Positions 25,086-32,752 of a stretch of 45,235 nt of DNA are shown here, piece after piece. Within the stretch, counting starts at the first letter, position 1. Every line of letters begins with the position of its first letter. The notes beneath the pieces were generated by a model. That model searched no databases. It saw only the letters and a list, made by a program, of their open reading frames with translations, and was not told the DNA's origin. Location: contig NZ_JAJFOW010000049.1 of assembly GCF_020731285.1 (NCBI RefSeq), positions 1 to 45,235 on the forward strand. The letters run 5' to 3'. The translations under genes were made by a program, and so were the position numbers. The DNA is from Cohnella baijiui. Lineage in GTDB: Bacteria; Bacillota; Bacilli; Paenibacillales; Paenibacillaceae.

Positions 25086-26624
25086 TTAGCCCTCGATCAG
25101 CGTGCGCCCCGTCATCTCGGACGGCTGCGGCAGCTCGAGCAGCGTGAGCATCGTCGGCGCCACGTCCGCCAGGACGCCGTCGCTGCGAAGCTTCACGCCC
25201 GGCTTGGTCACGATGCACGGCACCGGGTTGGTCGTGTGCGCCGTGAACGGCCGGCCCTGGTCGTCGATGACCATGTCGGCGTTGCCGTGGTCGGCGATGA
25301 TGACGGCCAGGCCGCCCTTCGCCAGGATGGCGTCGACGACTTTGCCGAGGCAAGCGTCGGTCGCTTCGACCGCCTTGATCGTCGGCTCCAGCATGCCGGA
25401 GTGGCCGACCATGTCCGGATTGGCGAAGTTCAGGATGATCGCGTCGTGCTTGTCGTCCTCGATCTCCTTGACCGCCGCGTCGGCGACTTCGTAGGCGCTC
25501 ATCTCCGGCTGCAGGTCGTACGTCGCGACCTTCGGCGAGTTGATGAGGATGCGCGTCTCGCCCGGCAGCTGGATGTCGCGGCCGCCGCTGAAGAAGAACG
25601 TGACGTGCGGGTACTTCTCCGTCTCCGCGATGCGCAGCTGCGTCTTGCCTTGCTGCACGAGCACTTCGCCCAGCGTGTTGTCGAGCTCCTTCGGCTTGTA
25701 GGCGACGAAGCCTCCGACGGACTCGGCGAACAGCGTCAGGCAGACGAAGTACAGCCCTTTCGGGTGCTTCGGCCCGCGGTCGAAGCCGCGGAAGTCCTCG
25801 TTGGTGAACACGTTCGACAGCTGAATCGCGCGGTCCGGGCGGAAGTTGAAGAACACGACCGCGTCATCCGACTCGACGAGGCCGACCGGCTTGCCGTCGG
25901 CGCCGACGATGACGGTCGGCATGACGAATTCGTCCATGACCGACTTCTCGTAGGACTCCTTTACCGCCTGGATCGGATCGACGTAGGCCGGGCCTTCGCC
26001 GTACACCATGGCGCGGTAGGACTTCTCCGTGCGCTCCCAGCGCTTGTCGCGGTCCATCGCGTAGTAGCGGCCTTGGACTGTCGCGATGCGGCCGACGCCG
26101 ACCTCTTCGATCTTCGCCTGCAGCTGCGTCAGATAGCCGACCGCGCTGTCCGGCGCAACGTCGCGGCCGTCCAGGAACGCATGGATGTAGACGTCTTTCA
26201 GCTCTTCCTTCTTCGCCAGCTCCAGCAGCGCGAACAGATGCGCGATGTGGCTGTGGACGCCGCCGTCGGAGAGCAGGCCGTACAGATGAAGCTTTTTGCT
26301 GTGCTGCTTGGCGTGGCGAACCGCGCCGAGGAGCGTCTCGTTGCCGAAGAAGTCGCCTTCGCGAATGGACTTGGTGATCCGGGTCAGGTCCTGATACACG
26401 ACGCGTCCGGCGCCGATATTCAGGTGACCGACCTCGGAGTTGCCCATTTGCCCTTCGGGCAGGCCTACCGCTTCGCCTTGAGCCATCAGCTGCGTGTGCG
26501 GATACGCCGCCCAGTAGCGGTCGAAGTTCGGCTTGTTCGCTTGGGCGACCGCGTTGCCGTGCGTCTCGGGACGCAGGCCGAAGCCGTCCAGGATGATCAG
26601 CGCGACCGGTTTGGGTGCGGCCAT
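25086..26624 (-). CDS. gpmI: 2,3-bisphosphoglycerate-independent phosphoglycerate mutase
   Basis: A 512-residue manganese-dependent mutase interconverting 3- and 2-phosphoglycerate, of the alkaline phosphatase superfamily. Seen: metal-binding LIILDGFG (9-16), GQMGNSEVGH with catalytic S63, HSHIAHLFAL, FLDGRD, and the C-terminal metal site around DHGNAD. The start lies 1 base after the tpiA stop with GAGGGGG upstream. The enzyme needs manganese and is pH sensitive in Bacillus, which matters during sporulation. A 159-base gap with a long GCGGACA/TGTCCGC inverted repeat separates it from eno. Confidence 0.98.
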   Translation of the reverse strand: MAAPKPVALIILDGFGLRPETHGNAVAQANKPNFDRYWAAYPHTQLMAQGEAVGLPEGQMGNSEVGHLNIGAGRVVYQDLTRITKSIREGDFFGNETLLGAVRHAKQHSKKLHLYGLLSDGGVHSHIAHLFALLELAKKEELKDVYIHAFLDGRDVAPDSAVGYLTQLQAKIEEVGVGRIATVQGRYYAMDRDKRWERTEKSYRAMVYGEGPAYVDPIQAVKESYEKSVMDEFVMPTVIVGADGKPVGLVESDDAVVFFNFRPDRAIQLSNVFTNEDFRGFDRGPKHPKGLYFVCLTLFAESVGGFVAYKPKELDNTLGEVLVQQGKTQLRIAETEKYPHVTFFFSGGRDIQLPGETRILINSPKVATYDLQPEMSAYEVADAAVKEIEDDKHDAIILNFANPDMVGHSGMLEPTIKAVEATDACLGKVVDAILAKGGLAVIIADHGNADMVIDDQGRPFTAHTTNPVPCIVTKPGVKLRSDGVLADVAPTMLTLLELPQPSEMTGRTLIEG

Positions 26625-26625
26625 C

Positions 26626-27381
26626 TTACTTCGCCCCCTCGACGAGGGCGATGTACGAAGCCGGCTCCAGGCTGGCGCCGCCGACGAGCGCGCCGTCGAT
26701 GTCCGGCTGGCCCATATATTCGGCCACGTTGTTCGGCTTCACGCTGCCGCCGTATTGGATGCGGATCTTCGCGGCGACTTCGGCGCCGAACAGGCGGGCG
26801 ACGACGCTGCGGATGTAGGCGATCGCTTCGTTCGCGTCGGTCGCGCTTGAGGATTTGCCCGTGCCGATCGCCCAGATCGGCTCGTAGGCGATGACGACTT
26901 GGGACGCTTGCTCGGCCGTCAGGCCGGCGAGCGCGGCTTCGGTCTGCACGCGGTTCACTTCGTCGGTTTTGCCGGCTTCGCGCTCTTCGAGCTTCTCGCC
27001 GACGCATACGATCGGGATCAGGCCGTGCTTGAAGGCGGCGTGCGTCTTCTTGTTCACGGTCTCGTCCGTCTCGGCGAAGTACTGGCGGCGCTCGGAGTGG
27101 CCGATGATGACGTAGTGCACGCCGAGATCCTTCAGCATGAGGCCGCTCACTTCGCCCGTGTAGGCGCCGCTGTCTTCGAAGTGCACGTTTTGCGCTCCGA
27201 TCTTCAGCGACGTTCCCTTTACGGCTTCCACGAGTGCCGGCAGCGCCGTGAACGGCGCGCAGATGACGCTCTCGACGCCGGCCACCTCGGCCTTGCCCTT
27301 CACTTCGTTCGCGAACGCGACGGCCTCGGAGACCGTCTTGAACATTTTCCAGTTGCCTGCGATGATCGGAGTTCTGCTCAT
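26626..27381 (-). CDS. tpiA: triosephosphate isomerase
   Basis: Interconverts dihydroxyacetone phosphate and glyceraldehyde 3-phosphate. 251 residues, TIM barrel. Catalytic residues are in place: N10 and K12 (AGNWKM), H95 (IIGHSERR), E167 in YEPIWAIGTG, and the phosphate-binding GGSVKP and GALVGGASL. GAGG lies before the ATG; the pgk stop is 10 bases upstream. The gene is in the usual order of this operon. Confidence 0.98.
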   Translation of the reverse strand: MSRTPIIAGNWKMFKTVSEAVAFANEVKGKAEVAGVESVICAPFTALPALVEAVKGTSLKIGAQNVHFEDSGAYTGEVSGLMLKDLGVHYVIIGHSERRQYFAETDETVNKKTHAAFKHGLIPIVCVGEKLEEREAGKTDEVNRVQTEAALAGLTAEQASQVVIAYEPIWAIGTGKSSSATDANEAIAYIRSVVARLFGAEVAAKIRIQYGGSVKPNNVAEYMGQPDIDGALVGGASLEPASYIALVEGAK

Positions 27382-27391
27382 AGGTTCAACC

Positions 27392-28573
27392 TCACTTGTC
27401 GTTCAGCGCGACGACGCCCGGAAGTGCTTTGCCTTCCATGAACTCGAGCGATGCGCCGCCGCCGGTGGAAATGTGGTCCATCTTGTCGGCCAGGTGGAAT
27501 TTCTCGGCTGCCGCCGCGGAGTCGCCGCCGCCGATGACCGTGTAGCCGGCCGAGTCGGCGCAGGCTTGCGCGACCGCGCGCGTGCCGTGCGAGAACGGCT
27601 CGATCTCGAACACGCCCATCGGTCCGTTCCAGACGACGAGCTTGGAGTTCTTGATGACGTCCGCGTAGATCTCGCGCGTCTTCGGCCCGATGTCGATGCC
27701 TTCCCAGTCGGCCGGGATGCCGTCGGTGTCGACGATCTTCGTGTTCGCCTTGGCGCTGAATTCATCGGTGACGACGATGTCGACCGGCAGGTAGAAGTTC
27801 TTGCCGAGCTTCTTCGCCTTCTCGACGAATTCGAGCGTCAGCTCCAGCTTGGAGTCGTCGCAGAGCGATTGGCCGATTTCCTTGCCTTGGGCCTTGAGGA
27901 ACGTATAAGACAAGCCGCCGCCGATGACGATGTTGTCGGCGATTTCGATCATTTTGTTAATGACGTCAATCTTGTCCTTGACCTTGGAGCCGCCGACGAT
28001 GGCGGTGAACGGACGCTCCGGGTTGTTCAGCGCGCGGCCGAGAACGTCGAGCTCCTTCTCCATCAGCAGGCCGGAGACGGCCGGCAGATGATGCGCGATG
28101 CCTTCGGTCGAAGCGTGTGCGCGGTGCGCGGCGCCGAACGCGTCGTTGACGTAGATGTCGGCGAGCGCCGCGAACTGCTTGGCGAGCTCCGGATCGTTGG
28201 ACTCTTCGCCCGGGTAGAAGCGGACGTTCTCAAGCAGCAGGACGTCGCCGTCCTTGAGGCCGTTCGCCTGGGCTTGGACGGCTTCGCCGACCGCTTCGTC
28301 GGCCTTGGCGACCGGCTTGCCGAGCAGTTCGGACAGGCGGGCGGCAACCGGCGTGAGGCGCAGTTCTTCGACGACCGTGCCCTTCGGACGGCCGAGGTGG
28401 CTCGCCAGGATGACCTTCGCGCCTTTCTCGATCAGGTAGCGGATCGTCGGCAGCGTCTCGCGGATGCGGGTGTCGTCGGTGATGGCGCCGTTCTCGAGCG
28501 GTACGTTGAAGTCGACGCGCACGAATACTTTTTTGCCGGAAACGTCGATATCGCGAACACTTTTCTTGTTCAT
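27392..28573 (-). CDS. pgk: phosphoglycerate kinase
   Basis: Makes ATP from 1,3-bisphosphoglycerate. About 393 residues. Seen: KKVFVRVDFNVPLENG, TIRYLIEKGAKVILASHLGRP, NAAHR-type segment NDAFGAAHRAHAST, the AIVGGSKVKDK stretch and the nucleotide loop GGGDSAAAAEKF. ATG at 28573 is chosen because AGGAGGAG is 8 bases upstream; an in-frame GTG three codons earlier is too close to it. It is separated from gap by about 195 bases carrying two hairpins. Confidence 0.98.
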   Translation of the reverse strand: MNKKSVRDIDVSGKKVFVRVDFNVPLENGAITDDTRIRETLPTIRYLIEKGAKVILASHLGRPKGTVVEELRLTPVAARLSELLGKPVAKADEAVGEAVQAQANGLKDGDVLLLENVRFYPGEESNDPELAKQFAALADIYVNDAFGAAHRAHASTEGIAHHLPAVSGLLMEKELDVLGRALNNPERPFTAIVGGSKVKDKIDVINKMIEIADNIVIGGGLSYTFLKAQGKEIGQSLCDDSKLELTLEFVEKAKKLGKNFYLPVDIVVTDEFSAKANTKIVDTDGIPADWEGIDIGPKTREIYADVIKNSKLVVWNGPMGVFEIEPFSHGTRAVAQACADSAGYTVIGGGDSAAAAEKFHLADKMDHISTGGGASLEFMEGKALPGVVALNDK

Positions 28574-28599
28574 GGTCCACACTCCTCCTACTTATGCGC

Positions 28600-28650
28600 G
28601 TAAAAACGCGACCCCCGTCCCGGATGACGAAGCGGCGGTCCCGTTTTTAC
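28600..28650. repeat. hairpin element, divergent copy D, between gap and pgk
   Basis: GTAAAAACG and CGTTTTTAC are perfect outer arms around a GC-rich core with CCGTCC/GGACGG-type pairing. It shares the outer arms but not the inner sequence of copies A-C. It may attenuate or process the gap-pgk message. Confidence 0.5.
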
Positions 28651-28717
28651 CCGTGTCAAGGCTGTATCCCCGGCCGAAACGCGGGTCGGCGATCGTTCCC
28701 GGGCCACGCAGACGGAA

Positions 28718-28745
28718 AGAGGAGCGCATCGTCTCCTCTTTGCCG
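28718..28745. terminator. hairpin after gap
   Basis: AAAGAGGAG and CTCCTCTTT arms around GCGCATCGT, just beyond the gap stop at 28768 on the minus strand. The tail is short, so it may be a partial terminator or an mRNA-stabilising 3' end within the operon. Confidence 0.5.
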
Positions 28746-28767
28746 TTGTCTACCATTCGATTCGGTC

Positions 28768-29775
28768 TTACAGGCCTTTGCTTGCGATGAAGGACACCAG
28801 GTCTACGACGCGGTTGGAGTAGCCCCATTCGTTGTCGTACCAGGAGAGGACTTTGACCATGTTGCCTTCGACGACCATCGTGGACAGCGCGTCGATCGTG
28901 GAGGAAGCGGCGTCGCCGTTGTAGTCGCTCGATACGAGCGGCTCTTCGGAGTAGTTCAGGATGCCTTTGAGCGGGCCTTCGGAAGCGGCCTTGAGGGCGG
29001 CGTTCACTTCTTCGACCGTAACGTTGACTTTCAGCTCGGCAACCAGGTCGGTTACGGATACGTTAGGCGTAGGAACGCGCAGCGACATGCCGTTCAGCTT
29101 GCCTTTCAGCTCAGGCAGAACGAGGGATACGGCTTTGGCCGCGCCGGTCGTGGACGGGATGATGTTTTCCGCTGCGGCGCGAGCGCGGCGCAGATCCTTG
29201 TGCGGCACGTCGAGTACGCTTTGGTCGTTCGTATAGGAGTGAACGGTCGTCATCATGCCTTTGACGATGCCGAATTGATCGTTGATGACCTTCGCGAAAG
29301 GCGCGAGGCAGTTCGTCGTGCAGGAAGCGTTGGAGATGATCGTGTGCTGCGCCGGGTCGTACTTGTCTTGGTTGACGCCCATGACGATCGTGATGTCTTC
29401 GTTCGTAGCCGGTGCGGAGATGATGACCTTCTTCGCGCCGCCTTTGAGGTGAAGCTCGGCTTTCTCCTTCGCGGTGAAGATGCCCGTCGATTCGACGACG
29501 ATCTCCGCGCCTACGGAGCCCCAAGGCAGGACGCCGGGGTCGCGCTCCGCGAATACTCTAACCGTCTTGCCGTTGACGATCAGCGCGCCTTCGCCCACTT
29601 CGACCGTGCCTTCCAGTTTGCCGTGCGTCGTATCGTATTTAAGCAGATGGGCCAGCGTGTTCACGTCGGTCAAGTCGTTGATGGCGACGACTTCGACTTG
29701 CGGGTTGTTCAGGGAAGCGCGGAATACGTTGCGACCGATCCGTCCAAAGCCATTAATACCGATTTTTACCGTCAT
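28768..29775 (-). CDS. gap: glyceraldehyde-3-phosphate dehydrogenase, type I, NAD-dependent
   Basis: Oxidises and phosphorylates glyceraldehyde 3-phosphate. 335 residues. Seen: nucleotide fold GINGFGRIGR (7-16), D34 of the NAD-specificity position in AINDLTD, active site C152 in SNASCTTNCLAP, H179 in TTVHSYTNDQ and the C-terminal WYDNEWGYSNR. The ATG at 29775 has AAGGAGGAA 6-7 bases upstream. It lies directly after cggR, as for the glycolytic gapA of B. subtilis, so this is the glycolytic enzyme. Confidence 0.98.
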   Translation of the reverse strand: MTVKIGINGFGRIGRNVFRASLNNPQVEVVAINDLTDVNTLAHLLKYDTTHGKLEGTVEVGEGALIVNGKTVRVFAERDPGVLPWGSVGAEIVVESTGIFTAKEKAELHLKGGAKKVIISAPATNEDITIVMGVNQDKYDPAQHTIISNASCTTNCLAPFAKVINDQFGIVKGMMTTVHSYTNDQSVLDVPHKDLRRARAAAENIIPSTTGAAKAVSLVLPELKGKLNGMSLRVPTPNVSVTDLVAELKVNVTVEEVNAALKAASEGPLKGILNYSEEPLVSSDYNGDAASSTIDALSTMVVEGNMVKVLSWYDNEWGYSNRVVDLVSFIASKGL

Positions 29776-29864
29776 TGATGGTTCCTCCTTGGCCATTCAT
29801 ATTTTTATTTTGATCTATGTCAGGCGCCGTGAAGCGCCCAGACCACAAAGTTGCCCGGGCGGGG

Positions 29865-30887
29865 CTAGGCGTGCTTGAGCGCCTCCAGTGCCGCCGCCTC
29901 GTCGGTGACGAGGATGTCGTCGTGCCCGAAGCGCATCACCGACGCGATGGCCTCGCCCTTGCTATGTCCGCCCGCGACGCCGATGACCGACTCGGCCGCC
30001 TCGATGTCCTCGAGCCGCAGCCCCGCCGTCGCCATCCGGTGCACCACGGCGCCGTCGCGGTCGAAGTAGTAGCCGAAAGCCTCCGCCAGCGCTCCGTCCC
30101 GCAGGATTCCCTGGACGGTGTCGGCGTCCAGCTTGCGCCGCCGGGCCATCGCCGTCGCGTCGCCGATGCCGTGGACCACGATGCGGGCGCTCCGGATCAT
30201 GTCGACCACCTCGCGGACGTTCGGCTCCTGCATGATCGACTGATAAGCGTCCTCGCTCAAATGGTCCGGCACGTGCAGCATCCGATACCGCGCGCCCGTA
30301 CGCTTCGCCAGCTCGGCGGCGATCGTGTTCGCCTGGTAGTCCACGCTCTCGCCGAGACCGCCTCGCGCCGGGACGAACCAGTTGTCCCGCAGGGGAGACG
30401 GCACCGAGAGATGAGCCGCGAGGCGCGCCATCGTGGATCCGCCCATGACGGCCACGACGTCGCCGGGAGTAAGCACGTGGCGCAGCACCCTGCTCCCCGC
30501 GCGGCCGAGCTCCCGCTTGACGTCGTCGGAGTCGTCCGAGTCGCCCGGCACGATGACGACCTGCTTCAGGCCGAACTTCGCGCGGAGTTCCTCTTCGAGC
30601 TCGGCGAGGCCGAACATCTCCTTCACGAGGGGCTCCATCTCCTCGAGAAGCCGCTTGCCTGCCTCGCTCAACGTCATGCCCGCCGTGCCGGCTTCAAGCA
30701 GCCCCTGCGAACGGAGCAGATCGAGCTCGGCCCGCAGCGTGCGCTCGGTCAGATCGACGCTGGCGGCGAGCGTCCGCCGGCCGACCGTCCCCGACACGCG
30801 AATGCGGCGGAGAATCTCGTAGCGCTTGTGCAGCACCTGCACCAGATCGGGCACGAGCTTCTTCTGTATGTCCAGCATCTTCCGCAT
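29865..30887 (-). CDS. cggR: central glycolytic genes regulator CggR
   Basis: A SorC-family repressor of its own operon; in B. subtilis fructose-1,6-bisphosphate relieves repression. With the ATG at 30887 it is 340 residues, the length of the B. subtilis protein. Seen: an N-terminal winged-helix region (RYEILRRIRVSGTVGRRTLA, LTERTLRAEL) and a C-terminal sugar-binding domain (VVAVMGGSTMARLAAHL, ARGGLGE, NTIAAELA, HGIGDATAMARRR, GVAGGHSKGEAI). The longer upstream frame would run through the operator, so it is rejected. It is the first gene of the operon. Confidence 0.96.
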   Translation of the reverse strand: MRKMLDIQKKLVPDLVQVLHKRYEILRRIRVSGTVGRRTLAASVDLTERTLRAELDLLRSQGLLEAGTAGMTLSEAGKRLLEEMEPLVKEMFGLAELEEELRAKFGLKQVVIVPGDSDDSDDVKRELGRAGSRVLRHVLTPGDVVAVMGGSTMARLAAHLSVPSPLRDNWFVPARGGLGESVDYQANTIAAELAKRTGARYRMLHVPDHLSEDAYQSIMQEPNVREVVDMIRSARIVVHGIGDATAMARRRKLDADTVQGILRDGALAEAFGYYFDRDGAVVHRMATAGLRLEDIEAAESVIGVAGGHSKGEAIASVMRFGHDDILVTDEAAALEALKHA

Positions 30888-30968
30888 CCTGCCGTCTCTC
30901 CCTCGCTTGCCGGAATCGCGCTTTCGATCGAATGCGGACCGTCCAGATGAAGCGGAATCGATGTGGTT

Positions 30969-31004
30969 GGACGCAAAATGTCCCACCACTTCATTTTAAG
31001 TCCC
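30969..31004 (-). promoter_or_regulatory. CggR operator
   Basis: Minus strand, two GGGAC half-sites 20 bases apart: GGGACTTAAAATGAAG and GGGACATTTTGCGTCC. The second closely matches the B. subtilis form GGGACATATAATGTCC as I recall it. It begins about 8 bases after the expected transcription start, a roadblock position. Confidence 0.8.
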
Positions 31005-31017
31005 ACTCCATGCTTTC

Positions 31018-31046
31018 ATTTTAATCCAAGGAAGCGCCTCTTGCAA
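31018..31046 (-). promoter_or_regulatory. sigma-A-type promoter of the cggR operon
   Basis: Minus strand TTGCAA (31041-31046), 17-base spacer, TAAAAT (31018-31023). The CggR operator lies immediately downstream. Confidence 0.75.
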
Positions 31047-31206
31047 GCCTCCTCTTCAACATTTCGTCACATTTCGTCGTACGTCCTCCAGTAAGCGCCG
31101 CCATCATTCGCCTTTCGTCCTTTCGAAAACGTCGCAAAGACGGCCCGCACCGCCCGCCGCCCTTCCAACACGTACTTACCCCATTCGGACCGGTTTGGAA
31201 TTTCGC

Positions 31207-31235
31207 TTGCATTTCCTATTCTCATCGCCTATAAT
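31207..31235 (+). promoter_or_regulatory. promoter of tRNA-Arg
   Basis: TTGCAT (31207-31212), 17-base spacer, TATAAT (31230-31235), with the tRNA starting 21 bases later. Confidence 0.8.
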
Positions 31236-31255
31236 GAATCTTGCTGTTGCGACAA

Positions 31256-31330
31256 GCGCCCGTGGTCCAACGGATATGACGCAGGCCTCCGGAGCCTGAG
31301 ATTGGGGTTCGATTCCCTACGGGCGCGCCA
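31256..31330 (+). tRNA. tRNA-Arg (anticodon CCG)
   Basis: A 75-base gene with CCA encoded. The acceptor stem GCGCCCG pairs with CGGGCGC, discriminator G. The anticodon arm CAGGC-CTCCGGA-GCCTG gives anticodon CCG, reading CGG arginine codons. The T loop contains GGTTCGATTCC. It stands alone with its own promoter and terminator, divergent from cggR. Confidence 0.97.
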
Positions 31331-31377
31331 TCTTAACCTTACACAGCATGCACCATCCATCATCGTTCCAAACCAAG

Positions 31378-31401
31378 CGACCCCGAGGCGGTCGTTTTTT
31401 T
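31378..31401 (+). terminator. terminator of tRNA-Arg
   Basis: CGACC, a 7-base loop, GGTCG, then seven T. It lies just before the CtsR box and promoter of clpP. Confidence 0.85.
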
Positions 31402-31411
31402 GCCCCCTGGG

Positions 31412-31428
31412 TTTGACTTTCTTTGACT
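31412..31428. promoter_or_regulatory. CtsR operator of clpP
   Basis: TTTGACTTTCTTTGACT, which on the minus strand is AGTCAAAGAAAGTCAAA, fits the CtsR heptad repeat RGTCAAANANRGTCAAA exactly. It overlaps the -35 box, so CtsR would block RNA polymerase until heat or protein stress. Confidence 0.88.
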
Positions 31429-31451
31429 TTTGCTTTCTGATACTTTAAAAT
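31423..31451 (+). promoter_or_regulatory. sigma-A-type promoter of clpP
   Basis: TTGACT (31423-31428), 17-base spacer, TAAAAT (31446-31451). Confidence 0.82.
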
Positions 31452-31485
31452 GAGGTCATTCAAATTCCGAAGGAGGGATCTTCGC

Positions 31486-32067
31486 ATGAGCTTCGTCCCT
31501 ATGGTTGTAGAACAAACGAACAGAGGCGAACGGGCATACGATATTTATTCCCGTCTGCTGAAGGACCGGATTATCTTCCTGGGCACCCCGGTCAACGATG
31601 TGGTCGCCAACTCCATTATCGCGCAGATGCTGTTCCTGGCTGCCGAAGATCCGGAGAAGGACATCCACCTCTACATCAACAGCCCCGGCGGATCGATCAC
31701 GTCCGGGATGGCGATCTTCGATACGATGCAATACATCAAGCCGGACGTCTCGACGATTTGCGTCGGCATGGCCGCCTCGATGGGCGCCTTCCTGCTCGCG
31801 GCCGGCGCCAAAGGCAAGCGCTTCGCGCTTCCGAACGCCGAAGTGATGATCCACCAGCCGCTCGGCGGCGCCGAAGGACAGGCGAGCGACATCGAAATTC
31901 GCGCCCGCCGCATTCTGAAGCTGCGCGACAAGCTGAACGCCATCCTCTCGGAGCGCACGGGCCAGCCGCTCGAACGCATCGAGAAGGATACCGACCGCGA
32001 CAACTTCATGGAGGCCGAACAAGCTCGTGAGTACGGCTTGGTCGACAAAGTCATCGAGAAACTCTAA
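31486..32067 (+). CDS. clpP: ATP-dependent Clp protease proteolytic subunit
   Basis: A 193-residue serine peptidase that forms a 14-mer chamber and works with ClpC, ClpX or ClpE. The catalytic triad falls at S98 (GMAASMG), H123 (VMIHQP) and D172, the same numbering as B. subtilis ClpP. NSPGGSITSGMAI supplies the oxyanion region. ATG at 31486 is set by GGAGGG 8 bases upstream; the longer frame would start before the promoter -10 box ends. Control by CtsR is seen in the sequence. Monocistronic, with a terminator behind. Confidence 0.98.
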   Translation: MSFVPMVVEQTNRGERAYDIYSRLLKDRIIFLGTPVNDVVANSIIAQMLFLAAEDPEKDIHLYINSPGGSITSGMAIFDTMQYIKPDVSTICVGMAASMGAFLLAAGAKGKRFALPNAEVMIHQPLGGAEGQASDIEIRARRILKLRDKLNAILSERTGQPLERIEKDTDRDNFMEAEQAREYGLVDKVIEKL

Positions 32068-32098
32068 GGAGCGCCAAGCTCCCGCAGCGCGTCATGCC

Positions 32099-32134
32099 GA
32101 ACCCGCTCTCCCCTTTCCGGGAAGAGCGGGTTTC
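32099..32134 (+). terminator. terminator of clpP
   Basis: ACCCGCTCT and AGAGCGGGT arms followed by TTTCGT, 30 bases after the stop. Confidence 0.8.
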
Positions 32135-32221
32135 GTCTATTAACACGTCGGGTAATATTTGTCAAGATAAATTCAAAGGCTTGAATCACCCCTCTGCGAA
32201 CGCCCATCAACGTGATATGCT

Positions 32222-32260
32222 ATAGCAAGGAAACATCCATAAACCTCCATATCTTGCTAT
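32222..32260. repeat. inverted repeat upstream of the sda-like gene
   Basis: ATAGCAAG (32222-32229) and CTTGCTAT (32253-32260), 8-base perfect arms with a 23-base loop, overlapping a TATGCTATA promoter-like word. It could be an operator or a leader hairpin. Confidence 0.5.
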
Positions 32261-32294
32261 GGACTAGGAATCACGCAAAAGGGGGATCTCCTCA

Positions 32295-32561
32295 ATGAAT
32301 CAGCACACCCATTCCTTGCATTTGGTGCCGCGCCCCTTATCCGCATCCGAGATGAACAGCGCCAACTCCGGCAACGACGATCCGGGCTACATGATCGCTC
32401 GCAACTTGAAAGATAAGGCATCGTTGCTCCGTCCGCTGAAGGACGAGCATTTGCTGGAAGTATATCGGGAAGCGAAGAAAATGAACCTGTCCAGCGAATT
32501 CATCGAGTTGCTGGAAGACGCTATCGAGCTCCGGAACCTCGAGCACCGCCTCAAAGCGTAA
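32295..32561 (+). CDS. sda: Sda-like sporulation histidine kinase inhibitor, N-terminally extended
   Basis: 88 residues. The C-terminal half, with LRPLKDEHLLEVYREAKKMN and LSSEFIELLEDAIELRNLEH, matches the helical hairpin of Sda, which in B. subtilis binds sporulation kinase KinA and delays sporulation when replication is disturbed. The first 40 or so residues (HTHSLHLVPRPLSASEMNS) have no counterpart in the 46-52-residue B. subtilis protein. ATG is set by AAGGGGG 9 bases upstream; an internal ATG at codon 20 is possible but has no good site. Stand-alone gene with a strong terminator. Confidence 0.78.
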   Translation: MNQHTHSLHLVPRPLSASEMNSANSGNDDPGYMIARNLKDKASLLRPLKDEHLLEVYREAKKMNLSSEFIELLEDAIELRNLEHRLKA

Positions 32562-32626
32562 GCTTTAGGGCGGGCTCCTCGTTCTTTGCGCCTCGTCAGG
32601 GCCAGGTTTGAACGCATGCAGATGCA

Positions 32627-32668
32627 AAGCGATTGCGCGGGACGCCATCCCGCCGATCGCTTTTTTTT
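32627..32668 (+). terminator. terminator of the sda-like gene
   Basis: AAGCGAT..CGGGA / TCCCG..ATCGCTT followed by a run of T. Confidence 0.85.
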
Positions 32669-32697
32669 GCGGGCGGGCGCAGGACCCGCCGCAATGC

Positions 32698-32729
32698 AAA
32701 AAACCGGGGAGCGGCTGCCGCACCCCGGT
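32698..32729 (-). terminator. terminator of the SIMPL-domain gene
   Basis: Minus strand ACCGGGGTGCGGCAGCCG then CTCCCCGGTTTTTT, 24 bases after the stop. Confidence 0.88.
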
Positions 32730-32752
32730 ACGTTCCCCGTTATCCTTTCTAC

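Noticed and set aside
30888..30989. Extended cggR N-terminus
   Set aside because: It covers the leader and touches the CggR operator; the 340-residue form matches the family length.
32336..32344. DnaA box TTATCCGCA inside the sda-like gene
   Set aside because: One mismatch to the consensus and only one such word; too weak to call.
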